NCBI GenBank assembly: GCA_005776885.1
Contig: SXOD01000006.1
Location: 24,045-88,044 of the forward strand
From: Planctomycetia bacterium
GTDB taxonomy: Bacteria > Planctomycetota > Phycisphaerae > Phycisphaerales > SM1A02
Direction of reading: 5' to 3'
DNA: 64,000 bases
In this document: piece after piece, positions 56,226 through 63,965 of the stretch
How positions within the stretch are numbered: position 1 is the first letter of the stretch
Layout: each line of letters begins with the position of its first letter
Program-made: the position numbers and the translations under genes
Notes under the pieces: model-generated
Databases searched by the model: none
What the model saw: the letters and a program-made list of their open reading frames with translations, nothing else
Told to the model about the DNA's origin: nothing

Positions 56226-57278
56226 ATGCTCTTTGACCGCCTGATCAGCCTCTTCAGCATCGACATGGGTATCGACCTCGGGACCTGCAACACGCTGGTG
56301 TGCGTGCGGGGGCAGGGGATCGTGCTCAATGAACCATCCGTCGTGGCCGTGCGACGTGGCACCAACAAGGTGCTCAACAACGGGACGGCGGTCGGACTTG
56401 CGGCCAAAGAGATGCTTGGCAAGACACCGGGCTCGATTTCGGCGATCCGTCCATTGAAGGATGGGGTCATCTCGGATTTCGAGATCACCGAGGCGATGCT
56501 CTCCTACTTCATCCGAAAGGTGTGCGGGAAGAGCCGGTTCTTCGCACCGCGCGTCGTGATCGGCATCCCGTCTGGGATCACGGCCGTGGAAAAGCGAGCC
56601 GTCCTGGACAGTGCGGAACGCGCCGGTGCACGCATGGTGTACCTGCTCGAGGAGCCACTCGCGGCCGGCATTGGCGCGGGCCTTCCGTTTGACGGTCCGC
56701 AAGGTTCGATGGTGGTGGACATCGGCGGCGGCACGACGGAGGTCGCCATCCTCAGCCTCGGCGACATCGCCGCCTGCGAATCCATTCGAGTCGCCGGCGA
56801 TGACTTCGACGAAGCGATCATGAAGCATGTGCGCGAAAAGCACGACATCGTGATCGGCGAGCAGACGGCCGAGCGAATCAAGCTGCAGGTCGGAAGCGCC
56901 TTCCCGTTGACCCAGGAGCTGGCGATGGAAGTCCGTGGACGCCACCTCCCCAGCGGCATGCCGCGCCGATGCACGGTGACCAGCCCGGAGATTCGGGAAG
57001 CGCTGGGGGCGCCGCTCGACCAGATTGTCGCGGCGACCAAGCGCACGCTCGAGGCAGCGGAGCCCGAACTGGCGGCAGACCTCGTGAACTCCGGGATCAT
57101 GTTGGCCGGCGGCGGCGCGCTGCTCCGCGGGATCGACCAACTCCTCTCGGACCGCACGGGATTGCCCGTGCAGATCGCCGACGATCCGCTCACGAGCGTG
57201 GCACGTGGCACCGCGCGCTACATCGAAAACCTCGAAATGCTCGGCGGCACGCTCGAGACGGAGGCCGAGGAAGGCTGA
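56226..57278 (+). CDS. mreB: Rod shape-determining protein MreB
   Basis: MreB is the actin-like filament that guides side-wall peptidoglycan synthesis. The 350-residue length fits. MGIDLGTCNTLVCVRGQGIV holds the phosphate-1 loop, IRPLKDGVISDFE follows, MVVDIGGGTTEVAIL is phosphate-2 and MLAGGGALLRGIDQLL is the adenosine motif. N-terminal MLFDRLISLFS is the amphipathic membrane-binding helix. GGAGG lies 5 nt upstream. It heads the mreB-mreC-mreD set; most planctomycete classes outside the Phycisphaerae lack these genes. Confidence 0.96.
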   Translation: MLFDRLISLFSIDMGIDLGTCNTLVCVRGQGIVLNEPSVVAVRRGTNKVLNNGTAVGLAAKEMLGKTPGSISAIRPLKDGVISDFEITEAMLSYFIRKVCGKSRFFAPRVVIGIPSGITAVEKRAVLDSAERAGARMVYLLEEPLAAGIGAGLPFDGPQGSMVVDIGGGTTEVAILSLGDIAACESIRVAGDDFDEAIMKHVREKHDIVIGEQTAERIKLQVGSAFPLTQELAMEVRGRHLPSGMPRRCTVTSPEIREALGAPLDQIVAATKRTLEAAEPELAADLVNSGIMLAGGGALLRGIDQLLSDRTGLPVQIADDPLTSVARGTARYIENLEMLGGTLETEAEEG

Positions 57279-57312
57279 CCGATGGTCACCTCGCCGTGGC
57301 AGGGATCGCCCC

Positions 57313-58152
57313 GTGCGTAGGCCAGGACCCATGCTTGTCACGGGGGTGCTCCTGGTGGTGACCTCGTTCGCCCCGGCGCGGTTCGTCGCCCCGTGGAGCG
57401 GCGAGCTGGAGAAAGTCGCCTGGATCCCCTTCGTTCCGCTCGGGCTGCTGCTGGGGCAGGTACGGTCGTGGCTTCGGCCGGCGATTCCCGAACTGGACCT
57501 GCAGAGCCCCCTGGCACAGCAGCTGGTGAAGGAACGCGACTCCTATCGTGGGCTTTATCACGCAGCCAAGATCGAGGCCGAGCGGCTTGCCCGTGAACTG
57601 CAGGAGACTGGCCGCGCACGGGCCGCTGATCACGATCCTCGCGTCGCACTCGTCCCTGCGTCGGTGCTGGCCCTGGACGGAGTCGGTCGAAACCCGCTGA
57701 TCCGGATTGGCCAGGGGCGCGCCGCTGGCATAGTCGAGGGCGATGTCGTCGTGCACGGTGGCGATGCCATCGTGGGCCGGGTGGTGTCTCCCATTGGCCG
57801 AGGCGGCTGTTCCGTCATGCCGATCTGGAGTCCGCTCACCAAGCGGGTGAACGCCCGGGCCAGGGACCCCGTCGGCGGCATTGACCTCCCGCTCCAGGTG
57901 AGCGTCACGGCATCCGGTGCGCTCGTGGCGCAGGCGCCGACGGGGATCGAGCTGCCGCAAGGCACACACGTGCTGCTGGATGATCGCGAGTGGTCTCCGG
58001 AGGCCCAGGGCATGATGATCGGCACCGTCCTGCGCATCGAGCAACCGGATGAGAGCCCGCTGCAGCGGCTGCATGTCCTGCAACCGGCGGCCCCATCGCA
58101 GGGCCTTGACGTGGTTGTCGTGAAGTTCCCTCGGTCGAGGGAACCATCGTGA
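57313..58152 (+). CDS. mreC: Rod shape-determining protein MreC
   Basis: The 279-residue protein has one N-terminal membrane segment (about 5-25, LVTGVLLVVTSFAP) and a hydrophobic second stretch near WIPFVPLGLLLGQV, then a coiled-coil-like region (LVKERDSYRGLYHAAKIEAERLARELQE) and a C-terminal beta domain with the MreC-type GIVEGDVVVHGGDAIVGRVV. The start is GTG 57313 (MRRPGP, positive ahead of the helix); ATG 57331 is possible. Gene order mreB-mreC-mreD supports the call. It overlaps mreD by 4 nt (GTGA at 58149-58152). Confidence 0.85.
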   Translation: MRRPGPMLVTGVLLVVTSFAPARFVAPWSGELEKVAWIPFVPLGLLLGQVRSWLRPAIPELDLQSPLAQQLVKERDSYRGLYHAAKIEAERLARELQETGRARAADHDPRVALVPASVLALDGVGRNPLIRIGQGRAAGIVEGDVVVHGGDAIVGRVVSPIGRGGCSVMPIWSPLTKRVNARARDPVGGIDLPLQVSVTASGALVAQAPTGIELPQGTHVLLDDREWSPEAQGMMIGTVLRIEQPDESPLQRLHVLQPAAPSQGLDVVVVKFPRSREPS

Positions 58153-58703
58153 ACTGGGTGGTCTTCTCCATCGCACTGCTCTTCGCCGGTGCACTGGACC
58201 GCACATTCCTGGCCGTCTTCGAAGTGAAGGGGGTGGTCCCGATGGTCACGCCGGCCTTGGTGGCCTTTGTCGCCATGCACGCCCCTCGCCCAACCGCTGT
58301 CTGGGCGGGGTGTTGGGCAGGCCTCGTGATGGATCTCCTCAATCCGGTCCCGACCACGCTCGGGGCCGTGGTGGTTCCGGGCCCTTGGGCGATCGGGATG
58401 GCGCTGGCGGCCTGGACGGGTATCCAGTTGCGAGGCGTCCTTTTTCGTCGAAGCCCGGCGGCGTTCGCGTTGCTGACGGCCTGCACGACGCTCCTCGCTG
58501 GGCTCATCTGGACGTTCGTCTTCTCGGTCCGCGGCTGGTATCCCGGGGAGGGATTCCCATGGCCGGGGTCGGCGTTGGGTAACTTGGGGACGCGAACGCT
58601 GGACGCGCTCGCGTCTGGCCTCTTGGCGGTGCCGCTGTGGTGGCCGCTCGAGCGGTGGATCAACTGGTGGAGCTTCCCGCTCCCCGCATTGCGACGCCGC
58701 TGA
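58149..58703 (+). CDS. mreD: MreD-like membrane protein
   Basis: The 184-residue, five- to six-helix protein has no strong motif by itself (MreD is poorly conserved), but its size and order after mreB and mreC make MreD the natural call. Segments include VVFSIALLFAGALDRTFL, PALVAFVAMHAP and ALLTACTTLLAGLIWTFVF, with a basic end. GTG 58149 overlaps the mreC stop. TGATG at 58701-58705 couples it to the next gene. Confidence 0.65.
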   Translation: MNWVVFSIALLFAGALDRTFLAVFEVKGVVPMVTPALVAFVAMHAPRPTAVWAGCWAGLVMDLLNPVPTTLGAVVVPGPWAIGMALAAWTGIQLRGVLFRRSPAAFALLTACTTLLAGLIWTFVFSVRGWYPGEGFPWPGSALGNLGTRTLDALASGLLAVPLWWPLERWINWWSFPLPALRRR

Positions 58704-59926
58704 TGTCGACGCCAGCCTCCAGCAACTCCCCACGCCAGGTGACGCTGTTCGATGACGGCAGCACGAGCCTTGGCCCGCTCTCCGAGACGAGATTGGCCTT
58801 CGAGCATCGAGGCGGGGCGCTGACACAGCTTGAGCGCGTCGGTGCGCTCGGCGTGCGCGTCTCGGGTGTCGCGGCCACCCCAGGCTCGTGGGCCTTGCAC
58901 CGGGACCGATTCCTGGAACGATGGGGTTCGATCCTGACGGGCGCGCGGTCGACGCATGCCGTGCACGGCCTGGCTTCGCCGTCGCAGGTTCGTGCGGTCC
59001 TGGCACTTGCTTCCGGACAGCAGCTGGTCGATCCGGCCGGACGACTTGTCGGTGCGGCACTGGGTGGCGACCGGACGCTGGAGTCGCTCTCGGAAATGGG
59101 CTGGACGACGTCCCCCGGCGCTGGCACGGTGGCGTCGGCCGAGGCCATTCCCACCCATCCCTGGCATCTCCTCGACCAGTTGCCGGCCCGGCTCGCGGGG
59201 GATCTGGAGCTCCTGGCCAGCGTCCCCGGGACGACGGTTGAGCAGACCTCGTTGGGGACCGTCATTCGCAACGGCGCCGTGACGGTGGACCCCGGGGTCG
59301 TGCTCGATGCCCGGAAGGGCCCGATCGCCCTGTGGGATGGTTCGCACGTTGGTTCCAACGCCGTCATCCAGGGGCCGTGCGTCATCGGTGCCGGGAGCGC
59401 CGTGTCGCCTCGCGGACTGGTGAAGCCGCAGACCGTCATTGGTCCCACCTGCCGGATTGGGTGCGAGATTGGTGGCTCGATCGTGCAAGGATGCAGCAAT
59501 GCCGTCCACGATGGGCACATCGGCGACTCGATCATCGGCGAGTGGGTCAACGTCGGCGCCGGCACCTGCATCAGCAACTTGCTCAATACCTATGGCGAAG
59601 TGATCGCTTCGCTGGGGCCCGACCAGACGCGCTGCCACACGGGTCGCACGCACTATGGTGGCCTGATCGGCGACCACGCCAAGCTTGCGATCCTGGTGGC
59701 GATCCCCACCGGCTTCTCGATCGGCGTCGGGGCCATGGTGGCGGTCTCGCGCTCCCCGCAGACCGTGGGCAACTTCGGGTGGATCACGCCCGACCGGCAC
59801 TCCGTCAATCGGCTGGACCGGGTGCTCCAGACGGAGTCCGCCATGATGATGCGGCGCCAGCAGTCAATGGGGGCGGCGCACCGCGCCTTCCTCGAGGCAC
59901 TCCACGCTGGCGCGGCCCGTGGCTGA
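58703..59926 (+). CDS. Sugar-nucleotide transferase-like protein with hexapeptide (left-handed beta helix) repeats
   Basis: The 407-residue protein resembles GlmU-type proteins: an N-terminal region of about 200 residues lacks a clear nucleotidyltransferase LxxGxGTRM loop, and the C-terminal half has hexapeptide repeats (VTVDPGVVLDARKGPIALWD, GSHVGSNAVIQGPCVIGAGS, CRIGCEIGGSIVQGCSNAVH) and LLNTYGEVIA. It probably transfers an acyl or nucleotidyl group to an amino sugar, as putative sugar nucleotidyltransferases do. It is coupled to mreD (TGATG) and to polA (8-nt overlap), so it sits between cell-shape and DNA-replication genes. Confidence 0.75.
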   Translation: MSTPASSNSPRQVTLFDDGSTSLGPLSETRLAFEHRGGALTQLERVGALGVRVSGVAATPGSWALHRDRFLERWGSILTGARSTHAVHGLASPSQVRAVLALASGQQLVDPAGRLVGAALGGDRTLESLSEMGWTTSPGAGTVASAEAIPTHPWHLLDQLPARLAGDLELLASVPGTTVEQTSLGTVIRNGAVTVDPGVVLDARKGPIALWDGSHVGSNAVIQGPCVIGAGSAVSPRGLVKPQTVIGPTCRIGCEIGGSIVQGCSNAVHDGHIGDSIIGEWVNVGAGTCISNLLNTYGEVIASLGPDQTRCHTGRTHYGGLIGDHAKLAILVAIPTGFSIGVGAMVAVSRSPQTVGNFGWITPDRHSVNRLDRVLQTESAMMMRRQQSMGAAHRAFLEALHAGAARG

Positions 59927-62825
59927 GACGCTCTACATCATCGACGGGCACGCGCAGTTCTTTCGTGCGTACTACGCCATCCGCGGCGGGCTGACCAGTC
60001 GCATCACGGGTGAGCCGACGGCGATGGCCTATGGCTTCGCCTCCATGCTGGCCAAGCTCTACCGCGAGTGCCGGCCCGAGCACCTGGTGCTGGTGATCGA
60101 TGCCGCCGGCGACCAAGACACCTTCCGGAGCGATCTCTACCCGGCGTACAAGGCCAATCGGGATCCGGCACCGGATGACTTTCATCCGCAGGTCGAGCGA
60201 TGCCTGGAACTGGCCCGGCTGCTCGCGATCCCGGTCTATGCCCAGGAGCGGGTGGAAGCCGATGACGTCATTGCCACGCTTGTCCGGCGGACCCGCGTGT
60301 CGCACCCGCGATGGTCCATCCGCATCGCGAGCAAGGACAAGGACCTGGCCCAGCTCCTGGATGCCCAGACGTCGCTCTACGACGTGCAGACCGGCGTCGA
60401 GCTGACGGCGGATGCACTCTTCGATTCCAAGGGGGTCCGTCCCGAGCATGTCGTGGACATGCTGGCCCTCATGGGTGACACCGTGGACAATGTGCCAGGT
60501 ATTCCGGGCATCGGCCCCAAGACGGCCGCGCAGCTGGTCACCGAGTACGGATCGATCGAGGGTGTCCTGGCCAACCTTGACAAGCTGACTCCGAAGCGTC
60601 GCGAGTCCATCGCCGCCGGGACGGGAACCCTGGCTCTCTCCAGGGAACTGGTGCGGCTCAAGGACGATTGCCCCGTCGCCATCGACCCAGCCAGCGCAGT
60701 CGCTGACCTCAGGCAAGCGGATGGGCCGGGGCTGCTTGAGCTCATGCGCGTGCTTGGATTCGCGGGACTCCGAGACCAGTGGGCACAGCTCCTCGGCCTG
60801 GAAGCGGAGGGGAGCGGGGCCGCGGTCGTGCCCGCGGCAACCAGCCCCACACTCGGGGCGCGATCCGCCTCATCGCCTCCGCCGACGCCGAGGAAGGCGC
60901 AACCCCACGACGACTTGCCTCTCTTTGGGTCGACCCCGTCGGCGACCCACGGCGCAGGCGGCGGCGAGGCACCGCCACCGTTGGGCAACTACTCGCTGGT
61001 GGACACCGAGGATGCACTGAGACGGCTCGTCGACGCCTGCCGCACGGCGGCGGCCAGTGGCCACGTCCTCGGCGTGGATACCGAGACGACTGGCACGCGG
61101 CCCCGCATCGATCGACTGTGCGGGATCTGCGTGAGCATGGCGCCGGGATCCGGCGCGTACGTGCCCGTGCGCAGCCCGACTCCCCAGTCGCACCTTGATG
61201 AGGCCACGGTCGTGCAGGCCCTCCGGCCCATCCTGGAGGATGCCTCGATCCCGAAGGCGCTCCACAACGCCAAGTTCGACATGCAGGTGTTTCGGGCCGC
61301 CGGCGTGGAGCTTCGCGGGATCGTTGACGACACGATGATCCTGGATGGGATCGTCCATCCCGAGGATCGGAGCCATGGTCTGAAGGAATCGGCCGAGTCG
61401 CTGCTTGGGCTTCGGATGGAACCGATCCAGGCGCTCATCGGCAGCGGGAAGTTCCAGCGTCGATTTGATGAGGTCGATCTTGCCCGTGCGCTTCCGTACG
61501 CCGCGGCGGACCCGGATGTCTGCCTTCGCCTGCGGGACCGCCTGCATCGCGAACTCACCGACGCCCGCGAGGCCAGCCTCTATCGAGACGTCGAGCGTCC
61601 GCTGACGGAGGTCATCGCCGACATGGAGTTCACGGGGATCGCCCTCGACCGGGCGGAACTCGCGCGGCAGCGCAATCGGCTTGGGACGCTTGCCCTCCAA
61701 CTCAAGGAGTCGATCCTTGCCGAATGCCCGCGGCCGATCAATCCCGACAGTCCCAAGCAACTTGGGGAAATGCTCTTCAATGGCCCTTCGGACCACCCGC
61801 CGGGGCTGGGGCTGCCGATCGTCAAGCGCACCAAGACTGGCGTGAGCACCGATTCCGAGGTGCTCGAGGCGTTGGTCGATGACCCGGCCTGCACCAGCCG
61901 CATTCCCAGCCTCGTGCTCCAGTATCGGCAGGTCACCAAACTCGTCGGGACGTACCTGGTGGCCCTGGATGAGGCGGTGGTGCCGGCGACGGGCCGCATC
62001 CACGCTTCATTCCACCAACTCGGCACGGCCACCGGCCGGCTCTCCAGCAGCGATCCCAACTTGCAGAACATTCCCATCCGCAGCGCGATGGGCCGCGACA
62101 TCCGGAAGGCATTCACCGCCGGCGCTGATCGATTGCTCGTGTGCGCGGACTATTCGCAGGTCGAGCTCCGGATGCTGGCGCACCTCTCGGGTGACGAGGC
62201 ACTCGTGGAGTGCTTCCGGCGCGGCGAAGACATCCACCGCGCCGTGGCCGCCGAGGTGTTCGGCGTCTCGCTCGATGCCGTCACCGACGAGCAGCGGGGG
62301 GTGGCCAAGATGGTGAACTTCGGCATCGTGTACGGCATCACGGCCCACGGACTCTCCCGACGGCTCGGCGCCGACGTGTCGCTGGGCCGTGCCAAGGAGA
62401 TCATCGACGGGTACCGCGGCCGGTTCTCGGGGATCGACCGATTCCTGCAGGCGTGCATCGAAGAAGCTCGATCGACCGGTGGCGTTCGCACGATCCTCGG
62501 CCGTCGTCGCCCGATCCCCGAGGTGCATGCGAAGAATCCCAACCAACGCCGCCTCGGCGAACGAGTCGCGATCAACACCGTGGTGCAGGGGAGCGCGGCC
62601 GACCTTATCAAGGTCGCCATGCTCCGGGTCCATTCCCAGCTGTCAGCGGAATTCCCCCAGTCCCGACTCCTCCTCCAGATCCACGACGAGTTGGTGCTGG
62701 AAGCGCCCCAGCCCGAGGCGGCGGCCGTCGCCCGGCTGCTGGAAGGGACGATGTCGACTGCGATGACGCTCTCGGTACCGCTCGTGGCGGAGGCCTGCGT
62801 TGGCAAGACGTGGGCGGAGTGCTGA
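59919..62825 (+). CDS. polA: DNA polymerase I
   Basis: The 968-residue protein has three domains. The 5'-3' exonuclease (about 1-290) contains IDGHAQFFRAYYAI, ASKDKDLAQLLD and GIPGIGPKTAAQLV. A Pro/Gly-rich linker follows. The proofreading 3'-5' exonuclease (about 355-560) is intact: VDTETTGTRP (DxE), HNAKFDMQVF and YAAADPDVCLRL (YxxxD). The polymerase (about 590-968) has motif A DYSQVELRMLAHLSGDE, motif B RGVAKMVNFGIVYG and motif C QIHDELVLE. It processes Okazaki fragments and repair gaps. The start is GTG 59919. Confidence 0.97.
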   Translation: MAETLYIIDGHAQFFRAYYAIRGGLTSRITGEPTAMAYGFASMLAKLYRECRPEHLVLVIDAAGDQDTFRSDLYPAYKANRDPAPDDFHPQVERCLELARLLAIPVYAQERVEADDVIATLVRRTRVSHPRWSIRIASKDKDLAQLLDAQTSLYDVQTGVELTADALFDSKGVRPEHVVDMLALMGDTVDNVPGIPGIGPKTAAQLVTEYGSIEGVLANLDKLTPKRRESIAAGTGTLALSRELVRLKDDCPVAIDPASAVADLRQADGPGLLELMRVLGFAGLRDQWAQLLGLEAEGSGAAVVPAATSPTLGARSASSPPPTPRKAQPHDDLPLFGSTPSATHGAGGGEAPPPLGNYSLVDTEDALRRLVDACRTAAASGHVLGVDTETTGTRPRIDRLCGICVSMAPGSGAYVPVRSPTPQSHLDEATVVQALRPILEDASIPKALHNAKFDMQVFRAAGVELRGIVDDTMILDGIVHPEDRSHGLKESAESLLGLRMEPIQALIGSGKFQRRFDEVDLARALPYAAADPDVCLRLRDRLHRELTDAREASLYRDVERPLTEVIADMEFTGIALDRAELARQRNRLGTLALQLKESILAECPRPINPDSPKQLGEMLFNGPSDHPPGLGLPIVKRTKTGVSTDSEVLEALVDDPACTSRIPSLVLQYRQVTKLVGTYLVALDEAVVPATGRIHASFHQLGTATGRLSSSDPNLQNIPIRSAMGRDIRKAFTAGADRLLVCADYSQVELRMLAHLSGDEALVECFRRGEDIHRAVAAEVFGVSLDAVTDEQRGVAKMVNFGIVYGITAHGLSRRLGADVSLGRAKEIIDGYRGRFSGIDRFLQACIEEARSTGGVRTILGRRRPIPEVHAKNPNQRRLGERVAINTVVQGSAADLIKVAMLRVHSQLSAEFPQSRLLLQIHDELVLEAPQPEAAAVARLLEGTMSTAMTLSVPLVAEACVGKTWAEC

Positions 62826-62838
62826 CCTTGGCGGCGGC

Positions 62839-62867
62839 TTGCCAACCCGCTTGGCGAGTGTTACGAT
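62839..62867 (+). promoter_or_regulatory. tRNA-Asp promoter TTGCCA, 17 nt, TACGAT
   Basis: TTGCCA at 62839-62844 is 17 nt from TACGAT at 62862-62867. tRNA-Asp starts at 62885, so the leader is short. It is the best -35/-10 pair on this side of the window. Confidence 0.75.
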
Positions 62868-62884
62868 TCCCGTTCTGACAACTT

Positions 62885-62958
62885 GGGGCGGTAGCTCAAT
62901 TGGTTAGAGTACCGGCTTGTCACGCCGGTGGTTGCGGGTTCGATTCCCGTCCGCCTCG
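62885..62958 (+). tRNA. tRNA-Asp (anticodon GTC)
   Basis: Acceptor GGGGCGG (62885-62891) pairs with CCGCCTC (62951-62957), with one G-T pair and discriminator G at 62958. The D-arm is GCTC/GAGT. The anticodon stem CCGGC/GCCGG encloses TTGTCAC, with anticodon GTC at 62919-62921. The T-arm is GCGGG-TTCGATT-CCCGT, one pair mismatched. No CCA is encoded. It is followed by a good terminator. Confidence 0.95.
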
Positions 62959-62983
62959 CTTCCCAAGACGATTCAGCGCACCA

Positions 62984-63016
62984 CGCCTCCTGCCCCCGCA
63001 GGAGGCGTTTGTGTTT
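62984..63016 (+). terminator. Intrinsic terminator after tRNA-Asp
   Basis: A 10-bp perfect stem CGCCTCCTGC/GCAGGAGGCG with loop CCCC, then TTTGTGTTT. It also ends next to the convergent redoxin gene (stop at 63020). Confidence 0.85.
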
Positions 63017-63019
63017 CCA

Positions 63020-63577
63020 TCACGGGCGCCACTTCACGTTGCAACCGATTGACGGCGCATGCGGCTCCGGGACGGCCTGGCCAGCCAGCACCAGCGCGAT
63101 GGCGCTGCGCAGCGATGTTCCATCGCAGGGCAATCCATTCCTCGGGCTGGATGGGTCCAGTTGTCCGCGGTAGGCCAGGCTCCCTCGCGCATCAAACAGG
63201 AAGAAATCCGGCGTGCACGCTGCTCCGTAGGCGCGAGCCACGTCCTGGCTCTCGTCGAACAGGTACGGGAAGGTCCAGTGCCACCGGCGCGCCGTCGTCG
63301 GCATCCGGTCGGGTGCGTCTTCGGGATAGGTTCGAGGGTCGTTGCTGTTGATGGCGAGAAGTCGCCAGCCATCCCGGCGCGACTCGCCATCCAGCTGGGA
63401 GAGTTGCCGGGCGACGTGTTCGACGAACGGGCAGTGGTTGCAGACGAAGGCCACCACGGCGGGCGCTCCGGCGAGCGAGTCGGCGGAGACGAGGGCACCG
63501 GTGGCTGGATCCGGAAGCGTGAATGCCGGCATCGGGGTCCCGACCGCCAAGGCAAGCGTCGATTCAATCGCGGGCAT
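63020..63577 (-). CDS. Redoxin/thioredoxin-fold protein (AhpC/TSA-like)
   Basis: The 185-residue protein has the peroxiredoxin-like opening LAVGTPMPAFTLPDPATGAL and a strand ending VVAFVCNHCPFV, so the redox pair is Cys46 and Cys49 in a C-N-H-C arrangement rather than WCGPC. YGAACTPDFFLFDARG carries the cis-proline. This matches the bacterial thioredoxin family proteins with FVCNHCPFVEH. There is no signal peptide, so it is cytosolic. ATG 63577 is chosen because TACCCT ends 6 nt before it; the frame is open further upstream but that part reads across the divergent zinc-ribbon gene. Confidence 0.87.
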   Translation of the reverse strand: MPAIESTLALAVGTPMPAFTLPDPATGALVSADSLAGAPAVVAFVCNHCPFVEHVARQLSQLDGESRRDGWRLLAINSNDPRTYPEDAPDRMPTTARRWHWTFPYLFDESQDVARAYGAACTPDFFLFDARGSLAYRGQLDPSSPRNGLPCDGTSLRSAIALVLAGQAVPEPHAPSIGCNVKWRP

Positions 63578-63583
63578 GCCCCA

Positions 63584-63593
63584 AGGGTACCCT
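63584..63593. promoter_or_regulatory. Palindromic shared -10: AGGGTACCCT for two divergent leaderless genes
   Basis: AGGGTACCCT is its own reverse complement and reads TACCCT on each strand. On the minus strand it ends 6 nt before ATG 63577, and on the plus strand 6 nt before GTG 63600. The two -10 hexamers share the central TA, so the two transcription starts cannot be occupied at the same time. Confidence 0.6.
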
Positions 63594-63599
63594 GCACCC

Positions 63600-63935
63600 G
63601 TGCCACGGCCCATCGACCACGACGAGGGACCTTCCGACGACGACGTCGAGCGATTCGGGGGCGATGATGATGATTGCGTCGACACGACGTTCGACAGTCC
63701 GTCGGCCTCCAATGAGGAATCAGTCCGTCGGCGGCTTCGGATCGGCTACTGCCCGAAGTGCGGTGCCGAGGTCCACGAGGACGCCGACGTCTGCCCGAAG
63801 TGCTTTGAGTGGATCACCGGGGATGTCCTGCGCCGGCACCCCGCGGCGGTAGGACTGGGACGACGCGCCTTGATCGCGGTCGGCCTGCTCCTCCTCGGCG
63901 TGCTCCTCTTCCTGGCGATGCGCGGCGCCCTCTAG
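63600..63935 (+). CDS. Zinc-ribbon membrane protein
   Basis: The 111-residue protein has an acidic Asp-rich start (DDDDCVDTTF), a zinc ribbon with Cys51, Cys54, Cys65 and Cys68 (CPKCGAEV and CPKCFEW) and a C-terminal membrane helix (about 89-108, LIAVGLLLLGVLLFLAM). It is anchored with the zinc ribbon in the cytoplasm. The function is unknown. The start GTG 63600 is set by the palindromic TACCCT hexamer and not by an upstream open reading frame. Confidence 0.7.
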   Translation: MPRPIDHDEGPSDDDVERFGGDDDDCVDTTFDSPSASNEESVRRRLRIGYCPKCGAEVHEDADVCPKCFEWITGDVLRRHPAAVGLGRRALIAVGLLLLGVLLFLAMRGAL

Positions 63936-63965
63936 GGGCTGATTCCCCGACGCGCGTCAAGCGAA

